Origin: Neocallimastix lanati (nom. inval.)
Taxonomy: Eukaryota; Neocallimastigomycota; Neocallimastigomycetes; Neocallimastigales; Neocallimastigaceae
Length of the DNA stretch: 64,000 bases
Reading direction: 5' to 3'
Assembly (NCBI GenBank): GCA_016946835.1
Contig: JACVTC010000043.1
Location: 51,001 to 115,000, forward strand
This document shows positions 1 to 13,330 of this stretch, piece after piece. The notes under the pieces are model-generated. The model was not told where the DNA came from. It saw only the letters and a program-made list of their open reading frames with translations, and made no database searches. Position 1 is the first letter of the stretch. Every line of letters begins with the position of its first letter. The position numbers were made by a program, and so were the translations under genes.

Positions 1-118
1 AAATACATATTTAAATACATATAAAATAGGTTTATTTTGAAGATGGTATCTAATATAATTTTAATAATATTTTTAATATAAAATGTTTTATATACATATA
101 TATAAATATATATAAAAG
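1..118 (+). other. Probable intron of the DnaJ gene at the window edge
   Basis: AT-rich sequence ending in an AG at 117-118, after which the TPR coding frame opens with a partial codon. No convincing exon is seen here, so the first exon or exons of the co-chaperone lie outside the window. A GTATCT at about 46-51 could be a donor, but nothing before it is clearly coding. Confidence 0.5.
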
Positions 119-2263
119 AACTTCAACCAGATAATGCTACATACTACTCAAATAGAGCTGCTGCTTATACCATGCTTAGAAAATACAAAGAATCTATTAG
201 AGATTGTCAAAGAGCTATAGAATGTGACAAAACTAATATTAAACCATATTTTAGATCTGCTAAATGTTCTTTACAATTAGGTGATACATTTGAAGCAGGT
301 AGACAACTTAAAATGGCAAAAGTAGTTGCTGAAGAAACTCCTTCATTAAGTAAACAAATTCCATTAATTGAAAAAGAAGTAAGTTTTATTGATAGATAAA
401 ATGTTATTAAGGTTTAAGAGAAAAATAACTATAGAATTTATAAATTTTATAAATTTCTTTAATAAAATAATAATAATAGTAGTTATAATAATAAATATAA
501 TTTAATTTTTAAAATAATATATATTAATATTAGCTCGAAATGGTTGAAAAGGTTGAAAATTTAATGAGCAAAATGGAAGATCATATTAAAAATGAAAAAT
601 ACGAAGAAGCTTTAAGTGCTTTAGAAGATGCTATGTTATTAGCTGATCCATTATTAACAAAAAATACCGCTTCTAAAACTATTTCTAAAGTTGATACCAA
701 TAGTTTAGGTGGTGTATCATTAAAATGGAGATTACAAAGAGGTGAATTATTAATTAGAAATCAGTTATATGAAGAAGCTAACAAGGTTACTACGTATGTA
801 TTTTTTTTTTAAAGAAATTTTGAATATATTCATTTATATTAAGACATTTATAAATAAAATAAAATTATGTTTTAAATTGAATTAATATTAACCTCTAATC
901 AATAAATATATATTTTTTCTTATAATATATATATATTAATATATAATCATATATAAAACTGTTTTTTTATTATATTATATTTTATTATATTATATTATCC
1001 AAATTTAAAATCAAACACTAAAAAAAAAAAAAAAAAAAAAAAAAATTCAAAAAATTTTTTTATGCTGTTGTTGTTAATTTTATTGTTTTATTAATATTAT
1101 ATATTAAAATTTTTAAATGTTTATGTATACATATATTTTTTTTTTTCATCTTTCAAAAAAAAAAAAAAAAAAAAAAAAAAAGTGAAATTCTTAAAACTGA
1201 TTCAACAAATTCAGAAGCTATTACCTTACGTGCCAAAGTTTTATATTTAATGAATTCTATTAGAATTGAAAGTGTTCAACAATCTATAAGACAAGCTTTA
1301 TCATATGATCCGGATAATACTAAAGCTAGAAAGTTATTAAATAAAATTAAGAAATTAGAAAAAGAAAAAGATGAAAGTAACGTTTTATTTAAATCTGGAC
1401 AATATGCTAAGGCTATTGAAGGTTATGATAAAGTATTAGAAGAACAAAGAAAGGAAGGTTTAACTGGTGTTTTGGAAGTTAAGGTATTAAGTAATAAGGC
1501 TACTTGTAACAGTAAATTAGAAAAACATAAGGAAGTTATCAAAGACAGTACTAAAGCTATTGAATTATTAGAAAAGATTACATTCCAAAGTTACAATCCA
1601 GGACCATCTGATTATCAAACTTGTATTAATAGTGCTTTATTCACAAAATTATTTATGAGAAGAGCTAACAGTTATATGAAGACTGAAGGTTATGAAGAAG
1701 CTGTAAGAGATTACAAGGTTCTTCAACAAATGAAAGGTAATGATAGAGAAATTTTACAAGCTTTAAGGTCAGCTGAACAAGCCTTAAAGCAAGCCAGTAA
1801 AAAGGATTACTATAAGATTTTAGGTTTAGATAAGAATTCTAACCCATCAGATTCTGAAATTAAGAAGGCCTATCGTAAGAATGCCTTAAAGTATCATCCA
1901 GATAAATGTGCTGGTTTATCAGATGATGAAAAGAAAGAAGCTGAAAAGAAATTCAAGGATATTGGTGAAGCTTATGCTGTCTTAAGTGATCCAAATAAAA
2001 AGAGAATTTATGATATGGGTGGTGATGTTGATGGTTCAAGTGCTAGTGGTGGTTCTCCATTCGGTGGTATGAGTATGAATGGTACAGAAGATATCTTAAG
2101 AATGTTCATGGGTGGCATGGGCGGTATGGGAGGAATGAACGGTATGGGTGGTATGGGTGGAATGGGTGGCGGTATGCCATTCTTCACCTTTACTTCTGGT
2201 GGACCAGGTAGAAGTGGTTCAAGACAAAGAGGTGGTTTCCAAGATTTCTCATCCTTCTTCTAA
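119..2263 (+). CDS. TPR and J-domain co-chaperone (DNAJC7/TPR2 type), 5' end missing
   Basis: Three exons join in phase: 119-378, 534-793 and 1183-2263, with donors GTAAGT and GTATGT. They give 532 residues before the TAA; the N-terminus lies left of the window. The first two exons and the first half of the third are TPR-like helix pairs ([67 protein letters not shown]). A J domain follows, starting [13 protein letters not shown], with the HPD motif at 1893-1901 that stimulates Hsp70 ATPase. The C-terminus is a Gly/Met-rich tail of GGM repeats ending [13 protein letters not shown] arrays followed by a C-terminal J domain are the DNAJC7 arrangement, known to hand clients between Hsp90 and Hsp70 in the cytosol. 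The second intron's acceptor directly follows a poly(A) run. ER-resident P58IPK/DNAJC3 has a similar plan, but its signal peptide could not be checked because the start is absent. Confidence 0.88.
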
Positions 2264-2506
2264 GAAAAATAAATAAATAAATAAATAAAAAAATAAAATA
2301 AAAACAATAATAGAAAAGAAGAAAATGAGAGAAAGAAAGGAAAAAAATAATATTATATTAATATTAAAATTTAATATATATATATAAAAAAAAATAATTT
2401 AATAATTTTATATAGAATATTATCATAAAATTTCTATAATATTTTTTTACCAATTAAATAATAATAATAATAATTAAAAATAAGTTTATTTCATAACTTA
2501 CCCACC

Positions 2507-2555
<49 letters not shown>

Positions 2556-2778
2556 AATACAAATACTTTAAACCTCCCAACCTTTTATTTAGTTATTCTT
2601 ATTATTATTAATTTTTTTTTTTTTTTTAATTTATAAAAAAAAAAAAATAATAATACTATATATACAAAAAAATATATATATATATTTTTTTTTTCATTTA
2701 CATATTATTTCTGTAAGATTACAATTTTAGTTTTTTTTTTTTTACTCTTTAATTTATTTTTTTTAATTCAAACAATTT

Positions 2779-2823
<45 letters not shown>

Positions 2824-3004
2824 AAATAAAATAAAATAAATACTATTTTCTTTTTTTGATAAAAAAAAAAAAAATTATTTAATATTTAATATTTATTATG
2901 ATTATTGTTAATATATATCGAGAGTTTATTATTCATGTTTTAATTAATAATAATATATATATTTTTATGTAGTAATTTGGTGTTAAAAATGGGTTTAAAA
3001 AAAT

Positions 3005-3035
<31 letters not shown>

Positions 3036-3214
3036 CATAAATACTAAAATAAAAGTTTAAGAATATTAGAATATTATTAGAAAAGAAGTATCAAGAAGTT
3101 TTGAATAATTAATTATTTATAATAAAAATAAATAAATATATATACATATATATATATATATAAATTGCTATTCTATTTTTTTTTTTTTTTTTTTTAATTG
3201 GAATCAATACTTCA

Positions 3215-3414
<200 letters not shown>

Positions 3415-3618
3415 TTTACAATTGGAAGTATAAATAAAATAATTGTTACTTATAAATTTTCTCTATTTTATTTATACACCCAAGAAACAATTATTATTAT
3501 TATTTTAAAAATATATATGATATATATATTGTATGGGAATCCATTCGTTTTTTTTTTTTTTTTTTTTACTTTATTATAGAACAATTAAAAATAATGAATA
3601 TTAAAATTTATTACATAA

Positions 3619-3810
<192 letters not shown>

Positions 3811-5227
3811 AGTTGAGATACATCTCAACTCACATTCATTTTTATGAAGAATAATAGTTTTTAGTTTTTTGAAATATAAATATAGTTAAATGATAAATAA
3901 ATAAATAAATAAAATATAAATAAATATATATATAATAAATATATGTATAAATAATAAATAAAAAATAATTTTCAATATATTAATTTATTATTATTTTTTT
4001 TTTATTTAAATTTAAATAATTTTTTTTATTTTTGATAAATAACATTAAAAAAAAAAAAAAAAAATTCTTTAATCAAAGATTAATAATAAATGTAAATAAA
4101 ATAAGAAGTAAGTTTTTTAGTTTTGTTATAAAAAATGATAATGGATAATTTTATATTTGTATGCTTTGTAAAATAATAAATATTAAACAATGTTAAAAGT
4201 AAAAATTAATCAATTATATCATATTATATCAATAATTGATGTTACATTAATATATCTCAATTGTAAAAACATAAAACAATGAAACAATAATATAAATTAT
4301 TAGTTATTATTACAAAAAAAAAAAAAAAAAAAAAAAAAATAATAATAATAATATTTCAATAAAATGATCTATTAAGAGGGAAAAAAAAAGTTTGTGTATT
4401 TTATAAAATATCAAAGACTAAAGCAGTATATTCAAAATAACAATAATAGAAGAAATAAATCAAACTATTATAATCATTACAATAATATTTAATCAAATTC
4501 TTTTTTTTTTTTTTTTTTTTTTTTTCTTATTATTTTTTTATTAAAAATTATCATAATAATTAAATTAATTAAAGAATTAAAAGGATTAATAATATAAATA
4601 ATAATAAGACACTTATTATTAATATGTTAATATCAATTTAAAATTTTCAAATTCAAATTTAAAAATATGGTATAATATTGATGGATGATATAAATATTAA
4701 ATGGATTATATATATATATATTTTATTCTTATATATAAAATGTATAATAGATGAATAATATAAATTTTATTTGATTAACCTTATTTTTATTATTATTTTG
4801 TATATAATATTTTAATTATATTCTATTTCTATTTTATAATTCCATGGAATAATAAATATAAAAATTTGAAAGATAAATTATATTATATAATATATATATA
4901 TTTTTTTTTATTTTCATTTTTTTTTATAATAATATTAGTAAGGAAAGAAATAAATTATTACAAAAGAAAAGATTTTATCACTAAGAATAGAAAGAAAAAG
5001 CAAATAAATAAATAAAAAGGAAAAAAAAAAAAAAAAACAAAAAAAAAAAAAAAAAAAAGGATTAAATAAAAGAAAATATTATAACAAATTCCAAAAAAAA
5101 AAACAAGAACAATCTATATATTATTTATAAAATAATAGTAATAATAAATTTTTAAAACTCAATTTATATTATCTTCACTTTTTTTTTTTTTCAATCAAAG
5201 AATTTAATCAAAAAGTAAATAATAATC

Positions 5228-5551
5228 ATGGAAAATTTTATGAAATTTGAAAAACTTAACGTTAAGACTATGGTTGAAAATAGTCAAACTGCTCAAGCCA
5301 TACGTATCATTATGTCAATATTTGGTGGTTTAGCATGTGGTATTATGGGTTACACTGGTTTCAATGGATTTTATTTCTATTTTGCATTAAACATTCTTAT
5401 TTGCGTCTTTTTATTAATAAAATCACAATTCCAATATACCAAATACTTCAGAGGTGTTATGGATTTCTTACTTGGTGATATCTATTCTAATTTACTATGT
5501 TTCATTATGTTCTGGTGTTTGGGTTATGCCTTAATTAATGTTTATGAATAA
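5228..5551 (+). CDS. EMC6: ER membrane protein complex subunit 6 (EMC6/TMEM93)
   Basis: A single-exon 107-residue protein. EMC6 is a core membrane subunit of the EMC insertase, which inserts weakly hydrophobic or tail-anchored helices into the ER membrane. Three hydrophobic segments are visible at about residues 25-48, 49-65 and 88-106, separated by the charged loop KSQFQYTKYF. The family signature is clear: GIMGYTGFNGFYFY in the first hairpin, YF then a DFLLGD segment, and the tail FWCLGYALINVY, matching the usual FWTFLYGMVHVY-like end of EMC6. Length matches the family (about 110). The ATG at 5228 is chosen because upstream sequence is poly(A)/AT leader with stops, and the N-terminal cytosolic stretch has the right length. 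It has no close neighbour on either side. Confidence 0.9.
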   Translation: MENFMKFEKLNVKTMVENSQTAQAIRIIMSIFGGLACGIMGYTGFNGFYFYFALNILICVFLLIKSQFQYTKYFRGVMDFLLGDIYSNLLCFIMFWCLGYALINVYE

Positions 5552-6590
5552 ATATAATTATAAAAATTGAATAAAAACAAACATTTTTAATAGTATATAT
5601 AATATATATTATTTATTTTTTTTTTTTTTTTAAAAAAATATATATATATATAAATAAAACTCTGTTTTAATATAATAATTATAAATTTCAACTAAAGAAA
5701 AAGAAAGAAAAAAGTAAAAAAATAAATAACAAAAGATAAAAACATAATAAAAAGATTAATAATAATAATAATAATAATTATTTTTAATAATATATAAAAT
5801 TCATAGAAAGAATAGATAAAAAGTTGATAATAAAAAAAAAAAATTATACAATTCACTCTATTTATTATAAAAGCAAAGTAATAAATAAATAATATAAATT
5901 ATTAAAATATATATATATATATATTTAATAATTATTATAATTTTAATTATTATAAAAATAATTATGTTTTTGTATTTATAATTATTATTATTATTTAATA
6001 TAAATGATATATATATATAATTATTTTTACTTATTAATTTTTTATAGTTTTTTTTATACCTTATTTTTTTTATATTTTATTTATTTTTAATTTATTTTAT
6101 TTTATTTTATTTTATTTTATTTTATTTTATTTTATTTTATTTTATTTTATTTTATTTTATTTTATTTTATTTTATTTTATTTTATTTTATTTTTTGGATT
6201 TTATATATAGGGTCTACAGAGTAATATTTTAGATAATAAATTTTTCGTTTTAAATATATATAATATCTATATATATATATTTTTTATATAAAATATTTTA
6301 AATTATATTAAATTATAATAATTGTATTATATAAACTGCAGTTAATATTAATTTTATTTTTATTTTTATTTTTATTATTTTTATTTTTTTTTTTTTTTTT
6401 GGTATATATTGCTTTTTTAATTCACGCATTATTAAATAATTAATATTTATTAATGATAATATCTCAATTTATTTTTTAGTGTATTTACTTAATAAATTTT
6501 AGTACTCGACTTTTTTGTAATAGTCTTTTTTGAAATTAATATATATATATAATTATTAATATATTAATCTTTTCAACAAATGAAATATAA

Positions 6591-6634
<44 letters not shown>

Positions 6635-7249
6635 TAATACAATAGACCTAAAGATATATAGTTTTTTATTATTATAAAATTAATAAATTTATGTATTTAA
6701 GCAATAAGTTATTTTATATTTATGAAGAATAATTTAGAGTATTTCAAGTTTATTAATATTTTTTTTTTTTTTTTTATAATAGTAATAATCATAATAAAAC
6801 TTTTTTATATGTTCCGTATTTATTATCTTAACAAAATTAGAATTTTTTTTTTTTTTTTGTATTTTTTTAATTATTAATATTTTTTTTTTGTAATAAATAA
6901 ATAAATAAATTAATAAATTAATAAATAAATAAATATATAAATATATAAACAAATAAACTCAATATATATGCTATTTTGTTATGTTTTTTTTAACCTATCT
7001 TTATATCAAATACATACATACTTAATTTTTACTATATTTAGTATAAAAACCATAATATAATAAGTTTTATGTAATAGTGTTTATTAGCATATTTACCAAG
7101 ATAATAGTTTGATAAAAGTATTACTATCAAAACACAATCATAACACCTTCAACCAATATGCTTTAATATATATGATATTTTTATAATTTTTAATAACTTT
7201 TTTTTCAATAAATAAGTCAATAGAAATCTTTATTATAAATTCTACAATA
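5552..7249. other. Intergenic AT-rich spacer
   Basis: No coding sequence is supported. It contains TA runs, the TTTTA array at 6091-6190, a short ATT array at about 6596-6634 and many poly(T) runs. The minus-strand frame around 6734-6952 is low-complexity Leu/Ile/Tyr/Lys and is not a gene. Confidence 0.75.
6091..6190. repeat. (TTTAT)n pentanucleotide array, about 20 units
   Basis: Uninterrupted TTTAT/TTTTA pentamers. The same unit recurs at about 57970-58040 and 62343-62385. Confidence 0.95.
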
Positions 7250-7470
7250 TAACAAAACATAACATAGCTAAAGCTATAAAGCATATTACTCAAGACTTAG
7301 GAAGAAAATCAACATGAAGCATTGGCAATTTCGTAAGTAGCTAACGAAGTTAATGGCTATATAAACCTCTCCTCTTAGAACCTCTTAGAAGTACCAAAAA
7401 TACAGATATAAAGGAAAAGTACACCATAAATGAATTTCTTATGAATAAGCAAGCATTTGATACTAGTAAT
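7250..7470 (+). pseudogene. Decayed coding-like fragment, unidentified
   Basis: This patch is richer in G+C than its surroundings and reads almost openly in one forward frame (KAIKHITQDLGRKST, then after stops KPLLLEPLRSTKNTDIKEKY and NEFLMNKQAFDTSNVYIK). Three or more in-frame stops interrupt it. It looks like the remains of a coding region or transposon ORF; I do not recognise the family. Confidence 0.4.
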
Positions 7471-8149
7471 GTTTATATTAAATGAATAAATAAGAGAATA
7501 AATAAATAGTATATATATATATTTCAAAAAAAAAAAATAAAAAAAAAAAAAAACAATATAATAATAACCATAAAAAAGTAAAATTATTATTTTTCATATA
7601 TTAGTTTATTTATACAAATATAGACTAAAGGTTTAAATTTTTAAATGATCTCCATTTTTTAATAGGGACTATGAAGTTTAGAGTAGGCCTCTTTATTATT
7701 ATTATTATTATTTTTTTTAATAATATATGTTATTTGTATATATAATTTAATAATATTTATCTTTTTAAACTAAATATCTATATAAAAATATATCAATCTA
7801 GAATTTAATTAAAATTATTTTAATGCTTTAAATGACAATAATACTAATGGCAGTAATAGCAGTTATAGAACTAATAATAATTAAAATTAATGATTCTTAT
7901 TAATAGTAATAATAATAATAGTAATATAGAAATAGTAATAATAATGATAATTAATAATAAAAAAATTCTTTTGTATATTAAAACATACTATATACCGAAA
8001 AATTAAGAATAAATAAAAAAAAAAAATTTTTTTATTTTTTTAAGACTAGAAAGAAACATTATTATTTAATAATATTTATTCAAAAAAAAAAAAAAATACA
8101 AGAAAATAAAATACATGAAATTTTTTACATTAATATTAAAAAGATACGT

Positions 8150-8880
8150 CATGAATTTAGGATGAAATGGTCTTTAACTCTTCCCATTCATCGATGATAA
8201 CTCCATGTAAATAAAAATTATCATTCGAATCCTTAAATTTATATCCAAATTTCTTTTTTTGCCTTATCGTTTTAACGATGACGCTCTTGACAACGATTGG
8301 TCTAATGGTTACATTCAAATTGATTATAGTATAAAAAAAAAAAAAAAAAAAACACTAATCACAATACACAATAGGCTTAACATTGGTAAGGAATTCCGCA
8401 AGCCTGACAAAATATGAAATCGGAATAGAAGACTTTCTTGAAGGCGATTGAAATATATTATTAATAAAATGACTTCTTTCCCCTGAGCTGATCTTTAAGA
8501 TTTTAATATACTTCATTTCCACTACAAAGGGAACACAGTTTCTTAAAATTTAATATTATTATCATCAAAATATTCCCTCTTTGTTATCAGGAATGTTCAA
8601 TAGTTTCTCATGAGTAATTAGAGAAAAATTAATAAAAAAAAAAAATTCATTAACAAATTGAATGAATTGTTGCTTAAATTCTTTAAATTTAAGACATAAA
8701 ATTATCTACTGTGTAAAACTAGGTATGCTGTTACTTACTCCACAACAAGGGCATCATGTTGGGCAATCTTCTGATACCAATTTGCTTTTTAAATTAAGAT
8801 TTCACATCAATTCACATTTAATTTGTTTGAAAAACAAAATAAAACAAATTAATAAAAAAAAAAAAAAAAAAAAAAAAAGA
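8150..8880 (+). mobile_element. Degenerate LINE-like (non-LTR retrotransposon) fragment
   Basis: A relatively G+C-rich relic interrupted by stops and poly(A) slips. At about 8298-8330 one forward frame reads NDWSNGYIQIDYS, resembling the WSNG...IDY end motif of APE-type endonucleases in non-LTR elements. Downstream pieces such as LTKYEIGIEDFLEGD and a following FISTTKGTQFLKI are also coding-like. A similar WSNG...CIDFY motif occurs at about 11290-11330. It ends at a poly(A) run near 8852-8879. The family assignment rests on short motifs only. Confidence 0.4.
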
Positions 8881-9648
8881 AAGAAAAATGCAAAAATTAA
8901 TGGCTAATTAATTAATAAATTTTATTACCATTTAAATCAAAATCAAATAAATAAATAACAAAAAAAAAAAAAAAAAAAAAAAAAACATTTATTTTTTAAT
9001 TTATTCCTTGAATTTAAAAACAACAATGATAAAAATATACATATATATATATAATTAATAGTAATATATAACTAATAAAACCTAAATTGATAATTTCTTT
9101 AAAATTAATAATTTGAAAGAATATTATTACTTAATAAAATATGTCCGATTAAAAAGGTAATATTAAATGAAGATCAAACTTAACATATTATATATATATC
9201 TTTTTTTTTCATTATTTAAAATTATATAATTATTATATATTTATACTATGTATAAAAAATAATATATATATTATTTCAATAATTACAAATATATTATATA
9301 TGTTTATAATTAATATGTGTTTGGTAATAAGTTGAATGTATCATATTAACTACACTAAATAATAAGTATTAATATTATAAGATAAAAATTGCTAAAGAAC
9401 AAATTAACAGACAAAAAAAAAATTAATAAATTATATTATTATAATAATTATAAAAATTATTATTAAAATATTAAATATATGCATTTATTTGTTTATTTAT
9501 TTAATCTTTAAAAAAGGTCCATTTTAAGTATGAAAAAAAAAAATAATTAATAATTAATAATATATTAAATGATTATTAATAGCTAAAATTATTGTTCGGT
9601 TCTCGTTCAAATGATTTGTTATTAAATTTAATATTTTAGGTTTAAAAA

Positions 9649-9680
<32 letters not shown>

Positions 9681-9779
9681 CCATTTTACTAAATTTTACA
9701 TGTTTCAAACTTAAATTAATAATAAAATTTTTTAAAAACAAAAAAAAAAAAAAAATATTTTTATTTGAAAACAATAAAA

Positions 9780-9960
9780 TAGAACTTGTAAAAATTTAAT
9801 CCCTCTAAGGGATATATTACCTTCTATGGGTTCACTGAGGAAAGACCATTTTAATTCTTGTGGTACCGAGAGTAATGGTAAAAAAAAAAAAAAAAACATT
9901 CCACAATGAATGTTTTCGGTACAATTGCTTATTTCTGTTGTTTGTTAATTGATATTACTT
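9780..9960 (+). pseudogene. Short coding-like relic, unidentified
   Basis: A G+C-richer patch reading IPSKGYITFYGFTEERPF before stops, followed by a poly(A) slip and a short Phe/Ile-rich open frame (9906-10310). That frame quickly becomes poly(T) translation and is not a credible gene. It may be part of the same decayed retroelement load as the neighbouring relics. Confidence 0.3.
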
Positions 9961-10559
9961 ATCAAAGTTATATTAATTATGAAAAAAAAAAAAATATACG
10001 AAATAGTATCATTTTCATTTATGTATCTTTTTTTTTTATCCATATTTTCATCCTTTTCATGTATTTCTTCATGTATGAATTATTCATGTATAGTACTATT
10101 AGTACTTTAATATCATTATCATGTTTTTTTTTTTTTTTTTTTTTTTTTTTGGATGGTTATATAATTATGATACTTCTTTTATATATATATATATATATAT
10201 ATAATCCTGTAGGAATTGATTCGTTCCACTTATGTACTTTTTTTTTCAATTTTTTTAATATACTTTTAATAATGATAAAAGTATTTTTACATATCAATAG
10301 AGACCCATAAAAAATTAAAACTTAATTTTTACAAAAATTTTACAATTAAAATTAATTACTGAACAATTTGAATTTTTTTTTTTTCTATTAGTTTACAAAT
10401 CCACTTGAAATAAATACAATATAAAAAAATATTTCAAAAGAAAAAAGCACAGGAAAGACTTTATTTCTATTTTTAATTTTAAATTTTTTTTTTTACTTCA
10501 TTTATTATTAATTTTTTTTTTTATTTTAAAATAATTTTTTTTATTAATATAGTTTAATT

Positions 10560-10690
10560 TTTATTTTGAAATGTCGACTATACATATCTTGACCATGAAA
10601 AAAAGATATTTTAATTTTCATTTATGACCTTGAATTGTGGACTGAAAGAAGACTATGAAAATTCTTAAGTAAAAAAAAAAAAAATTAAAT
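10560..10690. other. Short G+C-richer relic patch
   Basis: About 130 bp that stands out from flanking poly(A)/poly(T) sequence. It contains no open frame of note and no motif I recognise. It lies between two LINE-like relics and may belong to the same decayed element. Confidence 0.25.
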
Positions 10691-10839
10691 TGTAACGAAA
10701 TTATTCATGGAATTGTTTAAAAAAAAATTATTATATTATTATGGAGAATTACTTTATCCTAAGTGTTAATTTATAATAATATATTAGAGTTTTACTTATA
10801 CTCACAAAATACTTACCCTGTTAAAAGAATAAATTAAAA

Positions 10840-11550
10840 GATGACTTCAAGGATTTGCACATTTAGTAGATATAAATTATAATAGAACCGGGAATGTAAT
10901 ATTCTGAACCCACTATTCCTATCTCTGATAGTTTTCTGTATGCTAATCCCTTCTCGAACACTCAACATTTTAACCTCTTTATTAGCTGAAATATTAATGG
11001 TTGGAACTTTGAAAAAAAGAGATGGACTTAACTCATTTTAATTCAATTTTTAATCTTATTTGTATCTGGCTTCACAAAGTGGTTAATAGTTCATCCTTAA
11101 ACTCATTCTCTATCCATTTCTGATTAATTAAGATCAATGTTGAGACTTATAGACATGAAAATTCCTTGTATGCCGTGGTCTTTATATTAGTATTTACAAT
11201 TCAACATGACTAAACTCTAACTTAAAATTCTTATTCTTAGAATTTCTCCACAATGATTTATTATGGATATGGTTGATCATCAGTTTACTTGGTCTAATGG
11301 TGTAAAGAATTCTTGTATTGATTTTTATAATTAATGATAAATTGAGAGATTATCTGAATATTGCTTCTGTACACAACTTTTTTTTTTTTAATGATATTTA
11401 CCACTTATTCCTTCTTGTAAAAAAAAAAAAAAAAAAAAAAGAACATCTCCTTATGGTTTGATTACGCCTCCAAATAAGAAAATCAAATGGTTTAGTCAGA
11501 GGAGACTCTTAATCTTTTTTTTTAGAGTTAGGAATTTAGGGTATATAATT
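10840..11550 (+). mobile_element. Decayed LINE-type APE endonuclease region
   Basis: In one forward frame at about 10978-11015 the translation reads FIS*NINGWNFEKKRW, which is the SWNINGW start motif of APE-type endonucleases of non-LTR retrotransposons with the Trp codon TGG changed to TGA. About 300 bp later (11285-11330) DHQFTWSNGVKNSCIDFY resembles the family's FTWSNG...SRIDY segment. The order is right, but the spacing is about half that expected for an intact domain (roughly 230 residues), so deletions and stops have destroyed it. Further coding-like pieces continue to about 11510. No reverse transcriptase core was recognised. Confidence 0.55.
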
Positions 11551-11559
11551 ATGTAAACT

Positions 11560-12125
11560 TTTTTTAATATAATTTATGAGAGTTACTAGCACTTAATTAT
11601 TTTAAATTAAATTCTTTTATTAATATATTGTTGGATTATACATTTATTATGTTACAATATATTTAAAGTATATTATTCATAATTATTCATATATTTCACA
11701 TATTCTAACAATTGGTATTTGTTATTTATTATGAATATATAATAAAATTTTAAATATAATATATTTTTTTTATTAAATATTACTTGAAAAAGATAAAAAA
11801 AAAAACTTTATTATTAATTAAATTAAATATAGTTAAATTAAATTAAATGAAATAAATAAAAATAAAATTAAATAAAGCAAAATTAAATTAAAATGAAATG
11901 AAATAAAATCAAATAAAATTAAAATGAATAAGATAAAATAAGTACAAACTTATTTTATTATTGAAATATAAAATTAAAAATATGTTTATTTTAATAAAAA
12001 GTTTTTTTTTTTAAATAAAAAAGAAAATAAGACATTTATAAATAAAACAGTAAAAAAAAAAAAAAAAAAAAAAAATTAAAATTTTATTATGTTCATATGT
12101 TTTAGAATTAGCCTGAATTTAATAA

Positions 12126-12182
<57 letters not shown>

Positions 12183-12315
12183 TTATAAAAACATAATAAA
12201 GATTTTTTTTTAAAATAAAAAAAAAAATTAAAACATTTAAAATAATATTGCATAATGGTTTTTTTTTATAATCAAAATTTAAAATAATTTAGTATTATTA
12301 TTATTATTATTATTA

Positions 12316-12379
<64 letters not shown>

Positions 12380-12756
12380 CATTATTTTGTACAAAAATAA
12401 AATATTAATAATTAATTAATAATTATTTTTTTTTTTAGTTTTTAGTTTTTTAATATATATTGTAATTTTTTTTTTAATTACTTTAAATTTTTTTTTTTAA
12501 TTTTTAGTCATAATTGCTTATTAATAATAATCATTTTTGTTAAATTTGGAAATATTTAATAGATTATTAATAAGTACAAGTGTAACGGATATTAGGGGTA
12601 TAAATGAAATATTAATAAATTAAAAAAAAATAAATTAAATAATTAATAAATAAATACTAATAAAAAAATAAATTATAATATATAGCAATTAATTAAAAAT
12701 AAATATTATTTTTCTAAATATACTATTCATTAATTATATTATATTTATATTATTAT

Positions 12757-12810
<54 letters not shown>

Positions 12811-12830
12811 TTAAATTATCAAAAAACTAT
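11560..12830. other. Intergenic AT-rich spacer with ATT arrays
   Basis: No gene seen. Contains AAATT/AAAAT runs at 11810-11940, ATT arrays at 12127-12182 and 12296-12386, and a long T run at about 12761-12804. Confidence 0.75.
12127..12386. repeat. Two (ATT)n microsatellites
   Basis: ATT arrays at about 12127-12182 and 12296-12386, the second with ATC interruptions, separated by AT-rich sequence. Confidence 0.92.
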
Positions 12831-12839
12831 TGAATTAAT

Positions 12840-13330
12840 TAATTTTTAATTCGTGAGAAAAAATTATTTTAGTACCATCATCAAATCTAGTATGATTATA
12901 TTATTTCTATGAGGCTATATATGAGGCTAAGTTGTGTAGCTATCAGAATTATCAATAAAATCAAAAACCTTACCTAGAGAAAAAGCTAATAACCTTGGAG
13001 TAAACCCTACCAGCTTTTTTGATAATTATCATCCTTATTAGAAAGCATGACCAATATCAAGATACATAATGCCATAGTATCATGTCGAAGAACATAAAAC
13101 TTTTGGAATTAAGTAAACATAACTAGAGTAGAAGTAAGATTAGTAACTGTATTTATAAGTGAGTCCGATTCAACAGTAAGAACAACTAATTGTTATTAGT
13201 TAAATCTTTAGTTGATTTTCAATGAAAATAATATACTCATTTTTATAGCAAATCCAATCCCTATTATTATTATGGCAGATCGTTTACTATTAGAAGAAAG
13301 AGTATGACAATCATGACCCCTTAGTACTAT
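12840..13330 (-). pseudogene. Decayed coding-like sequence on the minus strand
   Basis: The reverse strand reads in fragments: SSNSKRSAIIIIGIGFAIKM (from about 13295 downward), LTVESDSLINTVTNLTSTLV, then RHDTMALCILILVMLSNKDD. Stops and shifts lie between them. The G+C content and codon-like texture set it apart from the flanks. It could be another retroelement relic, but no domain-defining motif was found. Confidence 0.35.

Noticed and set aside
9906-10310. 134-codon open frame with several apparent membrane segments
   Set aside because: Mostly Phe/Ile from T runs, including long homopolymers. Only the first ~25 codons resemble coding sequence, and those belong to the decayed patch.
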